Shown in pieces: positions 1-7,489 of a DNA stretch of 64,000 nt. The position numbers were made by a program, and so were the translations under genes. Position 1 is the first letter of the stretch. Every line of letters starts with the position of its first letter. Below the pieces are notes generated by a model that searched no databases, had not been told where the DNA came from, and was given only the letters and a program-made list of their open reading frames with translations. Origin of the DNA: Bradyrhizobium sp. Ai1a-2. GTDB lineage: Bacteria > Pseudomonadota > Alphaproteobacteria > Rhizobiales > Xanthobacteraceae. The stretch is taken from NCBI RefSeq assembly GCF_000426245.1, contig NZ_AUEZ01000012.1:62001-126000 (forward strand). The letters are read 5' to 3'.

Positions 1-2
1 TA

Positions 3-950
3 GGTGAGCACGGTCCGGTGGTGGGCTCCCAAGGCTTCGGCTGCATGGCGATGGCCACCGGCTATTATGGCGAGACCGACGAGGCGGCAGCGCGCGCAAC
101 GCTCGATCGGGCGCTGGACCTGGGCGTGACGCTGTTCGATACGGCCGACGTGTACGGCGGGGGCGCGAACGAGGAGTTCATTGCCCCATTCGTCCAGGCG
201 AACCGCGACAGGATCGTGATCGCAACGAAGTTTGGCCTTGTCCATCGCGACGGCAAGACCTGGATCGACAATCGGCCGGAATATATCCGCCAGTCGCTCG
301 AGGGTTCGCTCCGCCGATTGGGAGTCGACACGATCGACCTCTACTACATGCACCGGCGCACGCCTGATGTGCCGATGGCGGACTCCGTCGGAACGATGGC
401 CGACCTCGTGCGCGAGGGGAAGATTCGCTATCTCGGCCTCTCGGAAGTCTCCGCCGCGGAGCTACGTGAAGCTCACGCCATCCATCCGATCACGGCGCTG
501 CAGACTGAATGGTCGTTGTTCTCGCGCGAGGTGGAAGCCGAGATCGTTCCTGCCGCCGCCGAACACGGCATCGCACTCGTTCCCTACTCTCCTCTCGGCC
601 GGGGCCAATTGAGCGGCGCCACTCAGGGAGTCCAGCTCCAGGCGTCGGACGTGCGCCAGCACATGGCGCGCTTCAGCGAGGAGAATCGCGCTGCGAACGA
701 TGCGCTGATCGCCGGCATCTCGAACCTGGCCTCTCGGCACGACTCCACGCCGGCACAGGTGGCGCTGGCCTGGCTGCACCATCAGGCAGCCGTCCACAGT
801 CTGACCATCGTTCCCATCCCCGGCACACGAAAGCCCTCGCGCGTCGAGGAGAATGTCGGCGGCGCAACGCTGCGATTGGCGGACGAAGATTTCGATGCTC
901 TCGATCAGCTCGCGGACGCTGTAAGGGGCGATCGGAGCCGGACGATCTGA
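3..950 (+). CDS. aldo/keto reductase, 5' end outside window
   Basis: NADPH-dependent carbonyl reductase of the aldo/keto reductase superfamily, YajO/Tas-like branch, cytosolic. The frame stays open to the window edge and reads GEHGPVVGSQGFGCMAM, the usual beta-1 region, so the true start lies upstream; the GTG at 18 is internal. The catalytic tetrad is visible: Asp and Tyr in DTADVYGG, Lys in ATKFG, His in YYMHR. The C-terminal IPGTRKPSRVEEN matches the NADPH-phosphate binding loop. About 315 residues are seen, close to the family's full length. Substrate cannot be deduced. It stands at the left edge of the retron island. Confidence 0.9.
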   Translation, partial: GEHGPVVGSQGFGCMAMATGYYGETDEAAARATLDRALDLGVTLFDTADVYGGGANEEFIAPFVQANRDRIVIATKFGLVHRDGKTWIDNRPEYIRQSLEGSLRRLGVDTIDLYYMHRRTPDVPMADSVGTMADLVREGKIRYLGLSEVSAAELREAHAIHPITALQTEWSLFSREVEAEIVPAAAEHGIALVPYSPLGRGQLSGATQGVQLQASDVRQHMARFSEENRAANDALIAGISNLASRHDSTPAQVALAWLHHQAAVHSLTIVPIPGTRKPSRVEENVGGATLRLADEDFDALDQLADAVRGDRSRTI

Positions 951-1344
951 TCTTCATTCCAGAGGGTGAATAGACTTCGGTGCAATTTGCTCGCCCAGAC
1001 CGAATGGCGGATTACGCTTTGCACCTCAGCTTTTCGCGCTGCGACGGAAAGCTAGTCCACCCTGCCCTCGCTGCGGGAGAGCCGCGAGGGCGAAGTCACC
1101 TTCGAACATGATCGGCCGGTCAGCCAATTTCGGGACCCCGACGTCGACATCGTGGCGAAGGACTTGATACCCCGCTCGCGACGATCCTTCCAAGGCCGCC
1201 GCCTGAATCGAAGCGATCCGAGAAGACGTCAGAAAGCTAGGAGAGATTTGAACTCTCTGGCGCCCGATTCGGCGCTTGACGTCAAGTGTAAAAGCTGATT
1301 TTGTGAATAAAGTTCGCTGACAGCGAATTTAGTTTGGCGAATGG
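951..1344. other. non-coding stretch left of the retron
   Basis: No convincing gene. It contains a T-arm-like hairpin at 1241-1257, two GACGTCA copies (1225-1231 and 1278-1284), the 10-bp palindrome TTGACGTCAA at 1276-1285 and a small inverted repeat TTCGCT-gac-AGCGAA at 1313-1327. TTGACG at 1276-1281 could be a -35 element for the retron RNA, but no clear -10 follows at the right spacing. Base composition shifts toward A+T from about 1285. Confidence 0.4.
1241..1257 (-). other. tRNA T-arm-like hairpin (possible tRNA 3' remnant)
   Basis: On the minus strand this reads GAGAG-TTCAAAT-CTCTC, exactly a 5-bp stem and 7-base loop fitting the T-loop pattern TTCRANY. The preceding minus-strand bases form a second small hairpin, GCGCC-gaatcg-GGCGC, like a long variable arm. 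No matching acceptor 5' strand, anticodon arm or CCA end could be found, so this is at most a 3' fragment. tRNA 3' ends are common integration sites; that link here is inference. Confidence 0.25.
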
Positions 1345-1389
1345 ACGCGAATCAGAGATGGATGGAACCACGCTTGGGTGACATTCATG

Positions 1390-1600
1390 CCTCCCAAACC
1401 GAGCGCGGAAGCGCTCCTGGGGTTTGCAAGAGCCCTCCACTGACCGGCCCACGAGGCGCATGTGAGTGCGTCGCGCGGCCCCCGGCCATAGGCGCGCATC
1501 GATAAGGCTCGATGCGCGCCTGGGAAGCTTAGAGGTCCTTTCGTTCGAGATGCTCTTTGTTCAAAGGCACCGGGGCAATTCCGCTCCGGGGAACGGAGAG
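1390..1600 (+). ncRNA. candidate retron msr-msd RNA region
   Basis: Retron reverse transcriptases need an upstream structured RNA that is both primer and template. This stretch is packed with hairpins. One pairs CAAACC/GGTTTG (1395-1400/1421-1426) enclosing GAGCGC-ggaa-GCGCTC (1401-1416). A second pairs GGCGCA/TGCGTC near 1455-1472 inside GGCC/GGCC. A third is a perfect 13-bp stem (1490-1502/1509-1521) with loop TAAGGC. Two a1/a2 pairings are possible. The shorter is TTTGCAAGAGC (1423-1433) with GCTCTTTG-tt-CAAA (1552-1565), which puts an AGC branch-site triplet at 1431-1433. The longer is 1350-1377 with 1629-1656. The exact ends and the msr/msd border are not resolved. Confidence 0.5.
1584..1598 (+). 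promoter_or_regulatory. hairpin overlapping the ribosome binding site of the small ORF
   Basis: CTCCG (1584-1588) pairs with CGGAG (1594-1598) around loop GGGAA. The right arm covers the first bases of the Shine-Dalgarno sequence GGAGAG (1595-1600), which sits 7 nt before the ATG at 1608. Folding would hide the ribosome binding site, so translation of the small ORF could depend on the state of the upstream RNA. Regulatory meaning is inference. Confidence 0.3.
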
Positions 1601-1607
1601 AAGATCA

Positions 1608-1784
1608 ATGGTAGTTACCGGCGATCCACCAAGCGACGAACGAAAGCGTTCTGATTTCTGGAGACGAGTGCGCAGCTTAGGCCGCAACCTTGTCAATAGA
1701 CAGACGTTCATTCTAGCAACTCGCATTATCATGTTGATCGTGCGGTTAGCTGAACTAGTGAGCAGGCTGCGCAGCGACCACTAA
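1608..1784 (+). CDS. 58-aa cationic amphipathic protein in the retron operon
   Basis: Unrecognised family. The ATG at 1608 has a strong Shine-Dalgarno GGAGAG at 1595-1600, far better than the upstream TTG of the same frame at 1557. The N-terminal half is charged (DERKRSDFWRRVRSLGR). Residues about 34-54 are a hydrophobic stretch broken by Arg at helical spacing (FILATRIIMLIVRLAELV), more like an amphipathic membrane-active helix than a plain membrane anchor. It lies between the hairpin-rich RNA and the XRE gene, 34 nt before the latter, so it would be the first gene of a three-gene operon. A weak stem AACTAG/CTAGTT (1753-1758/1786-1791) followed by TTTT overlaps its end and could attenuate readthrough. 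It could be a retron effector or a spurious ORF. Confidence 0.5.
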   Translation: MVVTGDPPSDERKRSDFWRRVRSLGRNLVNRQTFILATRIIMLIVRLAELVSRLRSDH

Positions 1785-1818
1785 GCTAGTTTTCCCAATT
1801 CTCGAGAGGTTTAGAGCC

Positions 1819-2133
1819 ATGTACGACCGGGCGCTGAAACTAATCCGGCAGTATCATCGTCTGTCGCAAGCGGAGCTTGCTGACTCGCTCAATCTTTCGC
1901 GTTCGTTTGTTTCCGAGCTCGAAAAATCAGGAGGAAAAAAACCCAGCATTGATGTGCTCGAACGTTACGCCAGCCACTTTAAGATCCCCGTTTCCTCACT
2001 TCTATTATTTGCGGAGCGTTCTGGATCGTCGGATTTGCGTGAGCGGTCGCGAACCTATGCTGCTGACAAAGTCTTGAAGATGCTGGAGTGGCTGGAAGAG
2101 ACTACGAACGATGAAACAGGAACTCAACACTGA
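1819..2133 (+). CDS. XRE-family HTH protein of the retron
   Basis: DNA-binding protein of 104 aa with an N-terminal Cro/C1-type helix-turn-helix at about residues 14-37 (SQAELADSLNLSRSFVSELE) and a helical C-terminal tail rich in Glu and Arg. An AGAGG ribosome binding site lies 9 nt before the ATG. It ends two bases before the reverse transcriptase start, so the two are almost certainly co-translated. Retrons with a small HTH protein next to the reverse transcriptase are a recognised class (type VI in the published scheme, from memory). In that setting the protein may repress the operon, bind the msDNA, or act as an antitoxin; the sequence does not decide. Confidence 0.85.
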   Translation: MYDRALKLIRQYHRLSQAELADSLNLSRSFVSELEKSGGKKPSIDVLERYASHFKIPVSSLLLFAERSGSSDLRERSRTYAADKVLKMLEWLEETTNDETGTQH

Positions 2134-2135
2134 AG

Positions 2136-3083
2136 ATGGCTAGGAAGCAGCGTAGGGACCTAAAGTTATCGGATTGCTGGCTTTACGCTGTTGCTTCGCC
2201 CGGCGACTTGGCCGAACGCCTTTCTACAAAAGGAAATAAGCTGACCGTCAAGGACCTCCGTGCGCTTGCGGCAGATGAAGGCAATTTTCAATTGTTCAAC
2301 CTTGTAAATGACAAGGGTAAATCGCGCGCCATCCAATGGCCAAAAAGGCGATTGCAAAAGATTCATTCACGAGTGCACACACTACTGTCGAGGGTTGCAG
2401 TGCCAGCCTACCTTCACTCCGCTGTGGAAGGAAAATCTTACATTTCGAACGCGGTCGCCCACGAATGTGCTGTATCAGTCGTAAAGATCGACATAAAGAA
2501 ATTCTTCCCGTCTGTCTCGCGCGCGGCAGTATTCAGGTTCTTTGCAGACCTGCTTAGGTGCCGTCGCGATGTTGCTGGCCTGCTTGCCGATATTTTGACC
2601 TACAATGCACATTTGCCGACCGGCGGTGCTGCCAGCCCAATCATCGCGTACTATTCATTCAAAGAAATGTTCGATGAAATCGACCGCCTTGCTCGATCGC
2701 GAGATGTCACCATGACGTGTTACGTGGACGACATGGCTTTAAGTGGCCCGCGCGCAGACAAGGGTCTGTTGCGTGATATTCGACAGATCATTTCGAAGTA
2801 CGGTCTTAAGTCTCATAAAGCTCACAAATTTGCTGCTTCCCAGCCGAAGGTGGTCACGGGAGTTTGCATCACTGCCAACGGCCCTCGCGTTCCGAACAAG
2901 TTGCATCTCAAGATCAAGAATGGCTTTAAGGACTTGTCCCTTGCAGAGACGTCTGATGCAAAAGCAAAAGCCTTAAGCCCGCTCATTGGAAGAATGGAAG
3001 CCGCGGGACAGATAGACCCGACTTTTAAGGCGCGTGCAAAAACGCTCCGCGACCAGCAGCTCAAGCTCTTCCAACCCAGATAA
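2136..3083 (+). CDS. retron reverse transcriptase
   Basis: RNA-directed DNA polymerase of 315 aa that would make a branched msDNA from the upstream RNA. Retron-specific marks are present: NAxxH as NAVAH (105-109) and VTG (240-242). The catalytic core is intact: Asp119 in KIDIKKFFPSV, PTGGAASP (161-168) for motif 4, and YVDD at 196-199. Length is typical of a bare retron RT, with no fused maturase, protease or nuclease domain, so it is neither a group II intron nor a diversity-generating RT. It follows the XRE gene by two bases. Many A/T-ending codons contrast with the G/C-ending codons of neighbouring genes, suggesting horizontal transfer. An anti-phage role is inferred from known retrons. 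Confidence 0.95.
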   Translation: MARKQRRDLKLSDCWLYAVASPGDLAERLSTKGNKLTVKDLRALAADEGNFQLFNLVNDKGKSRAIQWPKRRLQKIHSRVHTLLSRVAVPAYLHSAVEGKSYISNAVAHECAVSVVKIDIKKFFPSVSRAAVFRFFADLLRCRRDVAGLLADILTYNAHLPTGGAASPIIAYYSFKEMFDEIDRLARSRDVTMTCYVDDMALSGPRADKGLLRDIRQIISKYGLKSHKAHKFAASQPKVVTGVCITANGPRVPNKLHLKIKNGFKDLSLAETSDAKAKALSPLIGRMEAAGQIDPTFKARAKTLRDQQLKLFQPR

Positions 3084-3519
3084 TCCTCTCGGGTCTAGAA
3101 AAATTTGCCTTGTCCAATGGACACTTGCCCTGACAGCTGAGTCCTAGGGAAGCCACTTCGGAGCTGCAGCTCGATAACTATCGACGCGACTTTCGGCGAT
3201 TATCCCTCTACTCCCACTCGATTGTTCGCATCGTCCCTAATGAGTTGATTTGTCGTTGCAGAAAGTTCTCCGCCTTGAGAACTCCCGTCGCCCGAACCGT
3301 CAGATGCGCATGGCTTTTGAATTCAAAGAGGAATTTGACCGCTCCAGAAAATCTCCGCTTTCAGCGACTATCAATATCGATCGGTCCACTTTTCTCGAAT
3401 CCACTGGCAGTGCCGCACCGCCGACATAGCCGAAGACTACCGTCAGCAGCACGAGTGGAGCGATCGCAGCTCGGCTTCCAACCGGATTACGGCAAGGCTC
3501 GCCGGCAACTTGCCGCGCG
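3084..3519. other. non-coding stretch right of the retron
   Basis: No gene is seen. A palindrome TGTCCA-A-TGGACA lies at 3111-3123, 28 bp after the reverse transcriptase stop; it lacks a T-run and is not a standard terminator. G+C rises back to the chromosomal level toward 3400, so the right border of the acquired segment probably falls here. No transposase, integrase or clear direct repeat marks it. Confidence 0.4.
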
Positions 3520-4416
3520 TCAGTCGCGCGATATGGACAGCCCCGCGAGAAGCGGAGCGTACGCGGCGAGCCTGCGGGATACGAACTCCGTGAAGAGTCG
3601 CACGCGCTTCGTCTTGCGTGTCTCCCCCTGTGTGAGAAGCCAGAGCGTTCCGTACATGTGCAGGTCAATGCCCGGCACCCTCATCAGTTGGGGGTCGGCA
3701 TCTCCGACGAAGCACGGCAGTTTCGTCATCCCGATCCCTTGTCGTGCCGCAACGAGCTGCGCCTCGGCGTCAGGGGTCCTGAACGGAACCTCCGTGACGC
3801 GAACCTCTCCCTCACGGGCCCAATCCGGGAGTCCAAGATTGTCTATGACGATCCATCGGATGGGGTCAGGCGCGCCCGCACGCCACGCGGCTAGTCGATC
3901 GCGCGATATGTAGATGCCTCCGAACAGCTCCGGCCCCTTCAGGCCGTGAAGATTGAGCGGCAGAGTCTTGCGGTCGGAGACGATGCGGATCGCGATATCG
4001 GCCTCTCGGTTGGTCAGATTGGCCGGCTCGCCGGACGACTGGATTTCCATCTCGATGTCCGGATGCAGACGCGCGAAATCGGCGAAGTCCGGCATGAGCA
4101 GGTGTGTCGCGAAGAACGGCGGCAGCGTCACCCGCAGAAGCCCGCTCGCGCTCTGGTCGCGCCCGAAGACGCGCGTCTCCAGTCGGTGCGATGATGCTTC
4201 CATCTGGTCCGCGAACTCGAGGACCTCCTCGCCCGCGGACGTCAGGCGATAGCCCGAAGGCAGCTTTTCGAACAGATGCGCCCCGAGGTGTTCCTCGAGC
4301 TGGGCGATGCGTCGCAGCACGGTCGAGTGGTTCACCCCGAGGCGCTCGGCGGCGGCCCGCACCGAGCCTCCGCGCGCGACGGCCCGAAAGTAGCGAACGT
4401 CATCCCAATCGATCAT
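3520..4416 (-). CDS. LysR-family transcriptional regulator
   Basis: LTTR of 298 aa: winged HTH at residues about 3-60 (GSVRAAAERLGVNHSTVLRRI), then a periplasmic-binding-like effector domain. The ATG at 4416 (MIDWDDVRYF) was chosen over a longer open frame because LTTRs begin a few residues before the first helix. It is divergent from the SDR and NADP-oxidoreductase genes that start at 4704. By usual LTTR logic it controls them from the 287-bp gap. The inducer is unknown. Confidence 0.88.
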   Translation of the reverse strand: MIDWDDVRYFRAVARGGSVRAAAERLGVNHSTVLRRIAQLEEHLGAHLFEKLPSGYRLTSAGEEVLEFADQMEASSHRLETRVFGRDQSASGLLRVTLPPFFATHLLMPDFADFARLHPDIEMEIQSSGEPANLTNREADIAIRIVSDRKTLPLNLHGLKGPELFGGIYISRDRLAAWRAGAPDPIRWIVIDNLGLPDWAREGEVRVTEVPFRTPDAEAQLVAARQGIGMTKLPCFVGDADPQLMRVPGIDLHMYGTLWLLTQGETRKTKRVRLFTEFVSRRLAAYAPLLAGLSISRD

Positions 4417-4703
4417 GGTGCAATCCCGCACAGCGGGGCTTGCCTTCGAAAGCCCGAGTCCAACACCATCGAACATCCTCTCGAATGTGGGGTAGCACGG
4501 GCGGGTGATCACTGCCTATGCCGACAAGCACGGCCCAATTCCGAAAGGCGGGCACCGATCGCGCCTAGCGTCAGTCGTCCAGCCGGATCGATTTCGCACC
4601 ACCGATGTGCGCGCCTCCGCACTCAACGCCTGACACCGGAACACCCATTTCGGCGGTCTCGGGGACCCCCCGATCAGCCAAAGACGGAGTCTGAAGGAAA
4701 GTC

Positions 4704-5438
4704 ATGGAAAAGCTTGAGGGTAAGGTTGCAGTCATCACGGGTGGATCGAGCGGCATGGCGCTGGCAAGCGCCAGGCGGTTCGTTGAAGAAGGCGCCTATG
4801 TTTTCATCACGGGCCGGAGACAGGAGGCGCTCGACGAGGCCGTCAAGCTGATCGGCCGGAACGTGACCGGCGTGCGCGGCGACGCGTCCGATCTCGACGA
4901 CCTCGACCGCCTGTTCGATACGGTCAAGCGGGAAAAGGGCAGGATCGACATCCTGTATGCGAGCGCCGGCACGGGCGAAGCCGTTCCACTGGGCGAGATT
5001 ACCGAGCAGCATTTCGACGCGACCTTCGGCCTGAATGCGCGCGGCACCCTGTTTACGGTTCAGAAGGCTTTGCCGCTGTTCAACGATGGCGGATCGATCT
5101 TCATGACCGGGTCCGTTGCTTCGGTGAAAGGTTTTCCTGGTTACAGCGTGTATGCGGCGAGCAAGGCGGCGCTGCACGCATTCGCACGCGGGTGGCTCAA
5201 CGAACTGAAGGGCAGGAATATCCGGGTGAACGTGTTGCACCCGGGGCCGATCGCCACACCGATGCAGGACCAAGTTCTCACCGAGGAGGCGAAGCGGATG
5301 TTCGAATCCCTGATCCCGCGGGGAAAGATGGGTCGTCCTGAGGAAATTGCGGCTGCCGCGCTGTTTCTTGCCTCAGACGATTCCAGCTTCGTGAATGGGG
5401 TGGAGCTGTCTGTCGACGGCGGCTTCTCGGCCATCTGA
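4704..5438 (+). CDS. short-chain dehydrogenase/reductase
   Basis: Classical SDR oxidoreductase of 244 aa. The Rossmann cofactor motif is TGGSSGMA near residue 12, and GRR after beta-2 suggests NADPH preference. The usual NNAG motif appears as ASAG, followed by the catalytic Ser in TGSVAS and the YAASK active-site pair. The start has AGGAAAG about 5 nt upstream. It is the first gene of a two-gene unit with the oxidoreductase at 5479, under the divergent LysR gene. Such trios often handle reactive carbonyl or quinone compounds; the substrate is not deducible. Confidence 0.9.
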   Translation: MEKLEGKVAVITGGSSGMALASARRFVEEGAYVFITGRRQEALDEAVKLIGRNVTGVRGDASDLDDLDRLFDTVKREKGRIDILYASAGTGEAVPLGEITEQHFDATFGLNARGTLFTVQKALPLFNDGGSIFMTGSVASVKGFPGYSVYAASKAALHAFARGWLNELKGRNIRVNVLHPGPIATPMQDQVLTEEAKRMFESLIPRGKMGRPEEIAAAALFLASDDSSFVNGVELSVDGGFSAI

Positions 5439-5478
5439 AAGGCGCGGAATCAATATCAACACGGATCGGAGAAGTATT

Positions 5479-6078
5479 ATGAGCTATGCGATTGTAGGAT
5501 TCGGTAAGGTGGGCCAGGCCCTCGCCCACGCCTTCGCCCGTAAAAACATCGACGTGACCGTCGCGAGCCGCCGGCCGCCCGAGGCGTTGGCGCCGCAGGC
5601 CCGGGCGATTGGACCCACGGTCATCGCCAAGTTGCTGCGGGAAGCACTCGAGGCCGACACAATCATCTTGGCGGTCCCGTTCGGGGAGCATCGCGAGGTT
5701 GCGAAGGCCCTGCCGAGCTGGAAAGGCAAGACGGTCATCGACGCGATGAACGCGTTGGTTCCCCCTGAGGAGCTGGACGGTCTCCTGTCCTCCGCCTTCG
5801 TCGCGAAGGCGTTCACCGGCGCCAAGCTCGTGAAAGCTTTTAATCACCTGGTTGCGGCCACCCTGGCTGCCGATCCGATCGTCGAGGGAGGGCACCGGGT
5901 CGTCTTTCTGTCTGGTGACGACGAGGACGCGATCGGTCCCGTGATGGCTTTGGCCAAACAACTCGGCTTCGCACCCGTCAAGCTGGGAAAGCTCAACGAG
6001 GGTGGCGCGCTGGTGCACGCACGCGGCCGCGTTTGGGGCCAGCTCATCTTCCAGGATTTGTTCAAGAAGGAGCAGTAA
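5479..6078 (+). CDS. F420-dependent-type NADP oxidoreductase family protein
   Basis: 199-aa Rossmann protein beginning MSYAIVGFGKVGQALA, the NADP-binding GxGxxG turn, with ASRR after beta-2 that would hold the 2'-phosphate. It matches the F420:NADP oxidoreductase/NADPH reductase family (Pfam F420_oxidored). In Proteobacteria without F420 these are usually called NADPH-dependent reductases. The ATG at 5479 follows GGAGAAG; an in-frame upstream extension overlaps the SDR gene and is not credible. It is 40 bp downstream of the SDR and very likely co-transcribed. Confidence 0.85.
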   Translation: MSYAIVGFGKVGQALAHAFARKNIDVTVASRRPPEALAPQARAIGPTVIAKLLREALEADTIILAVPFGEHREVAKALPSWKGKTVIDAMNALVPPEELDGLLSSAFVAKAFTGAKLVKAFNHLVAATLAADPIVEGGHRVVFLSGDDEDAIGPVMALAKQLGFAPVKLGKLNEGGALVHARGRVWGQLIFQDLFKKEQ

Positions 6079-6211
6079 TCGATCTACGACCGTGTGATCG
6101 ACGCCGAGAACTGGTCGCGCGCGCCAACTTTCTTCGAGCAGCGCGCGACCGAATATTTGAAGTGGTGCGGCCAACGAAGGCTTCGGGCGGCCGGCATGAA
6201 AGCCCTTGAGG

Positions 6212-7489
6212 TTAAGACGTCCCGTAACGCCGTGCGGCCTCGATGGTCAGTCCCTTGCCGACAGCCCCGAACGTATCTCCATCAATCGCCCGCGCCGCTG
6301 GTAGTTTCGCCGTGATTGCCTTGCGGACATGGGCCAGTTGAACCGACCCTCCGGTCAGAAACACCGCGTCGATGTCGGCTCCCGCAAGGCCGGCCTGCTT
6401 CAGGCAAATGTCTATCCGCGCCTCGATGCGGTCGGCAAGGCGCTGGGTGTAACTGACCAGATCCTTGCGTCGTACCTCGGCTTCCAGGCCCTTCTCAATC
6501 CACTCCAACGCGATATTGGATTTCGGCGTCTCCGAGAGCCCTATCTTGACGCCTTCGACATCCATCGCAAGCGTGTGTCCGCGCTGCTCATCGAGGACCC
6601 GCACCAGACGATCGAGCAATTCCGGCTCCTTCGCCTCATAACGCACCTGACGTATTTCGCTGATGACTTTTGAGTCATACATGCGATTGATGCTCGACCA
6701 CGTCGCGAGGTCGTGGAAATAGCTCGACGGGACTTCCAGATCCTCCCGCTTCATGGCCGAGCGATAGCCGAGCAACGGCATTACGACACCAAGGCTGAGA
6801 TACCGATCAAAATCGGTGCCGCCGATGCGGACGCCGTCGTTGGCCAGGATATCGTCCTTGCGCTCGGCGTGGCGATGCCGCTCCGGCGACAACCGAACAA
6901 CCGAAAAGTCCGACGTTCCGCCGCCGATATCGGCGATTAGTGCGATTTCCTCGGTCCCGATTTGACGTTCGTAGTCAAGCGCCGCTGCGATCGGCTCGAA
7001 CTGAAATGAGATGTCATCAAAGCCCGTTCGCTTGGCTATATCGCGCAACGTCGCCTCCGCCCTGGCATCGCCAGTCGGATTGTCATCGACGAAGTGTACG
7101 GGGCGGCCATGTACGACGTGACGCAACGGGTATCCGACGACCTCTTCCGCGCGTCGCTTCACCGCACCAATATAGTAAGCGATGACATCACGGAAGCTGA
7201 CGCGCGCGCGGCCGACGCGGGTGGTCTCGTCGATCAGCGTCGTGCCGAGCACCGATTTGAGGCTGCGCATCAGTCGCCCGGCGTCGCCCTCTACATAAGC
7301 TTCGATGGCACGACGGCCGATATGGGTGCCGGCGTCGGTTTTGTAGAAGATTGCGCTTGGAATCGTGGCGTGATCGCCCTCAAGCGCAGCCAACACCGGG
7401 CTATCGCCAATGATTGTGCCAAGCGTAGTGTTCGACGTCCCGAAATCCAGACCGCAAATCGCTCCCGGGCGGGAGTAAATTATTCCCAC
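6212..7489 (-). CDS. Hsp70-family protein, YegD-like
   Basis: Actin-fold ATPase of 425 aa. The three nucleotide-binding signatures are present: [12 protein letters not shown] at the N-terminus, [13 protein letters not shown] mid-chain and [12 protein letters not shown] near the end. It lacks the beta-sandwich peptide-binding domain and lid of DnaK, as in the YegD branch, so a general chaperone role is unlikely and its client is unknown. The GTG start at 7489 lies inside the last codons of guaA, whose stop is at 7480-7482, giving a 10-base overlap and probable translational coupling. Confidence 0.88.
   Translation of the reverse strand: MGIIYSRPGAICGLDFGTSNTTLGTIIGDSPVLAALEGDHATIPSAIFYKTDAGTHIGRRAIEAYVEGDAGRLMRSLKSVLGTTLIDETTRVGRARVSFRDVIAYYIGAVKRRAEEVVGYPLRHVVHGRPVHFVDDNPTGDARAEATLRDIAKRTGFDDISFQFEPIAAALDYERQIGTEEIALIADIGGGTSDFSVVRLSPERHRHAERKDDILANDGVRIGGTDFDRYLSLGVVMPLLGYRSAMKREDLEVPSSYFHDLATWSSINRMYDSKVISEIRQVRYEAKEPELLDRLVRVLDEQRGHTLAMDVEGVKIGLSETPKSNIALEWIEKGLEAEVRRKDLVSYTQRLADRIEARIDICLKQAGLAGADIDAVFLTGGSVQLAHVRKAITAKLPAARAIDGDTFGAVGKGLTIEAARRYGTS

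Noticed and set aside
1241..1257. A complete tRNA gene at the T-arm-like hairpin
   Set aside because: No acceptor 5' strand, D-arm or anticodon arm could be found in the surrounding 120 bases on the minus strand.
1276..1310. A sigma-70 promoter TTGACG...GAATAA for the retron RNA
   Set aside because: Spacing is 23 bp and no better -10 lies at 16-18 bp; left as unproven.
1557..1607. Upstream TTG start for the small retron ORF
   Set aside because: No Shine-Dalgarno sequence precedes it, whereas GGAGAG precedes the ATG at 1608.
2136..3083. Group II intron or diversity-generating retroelement
   Set aside because: No maturase domain, intron domain V/VI structure, template/variable repeat or accessory gene is seen; NAVAH and VTG favour a retron.
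3300..3668. A 122-codon minus-strand frame next to the LysR gene
   Set aside because: It overlaps the LysR 3' end, lacks a ribosome binding site and shows no domain-like pattern.
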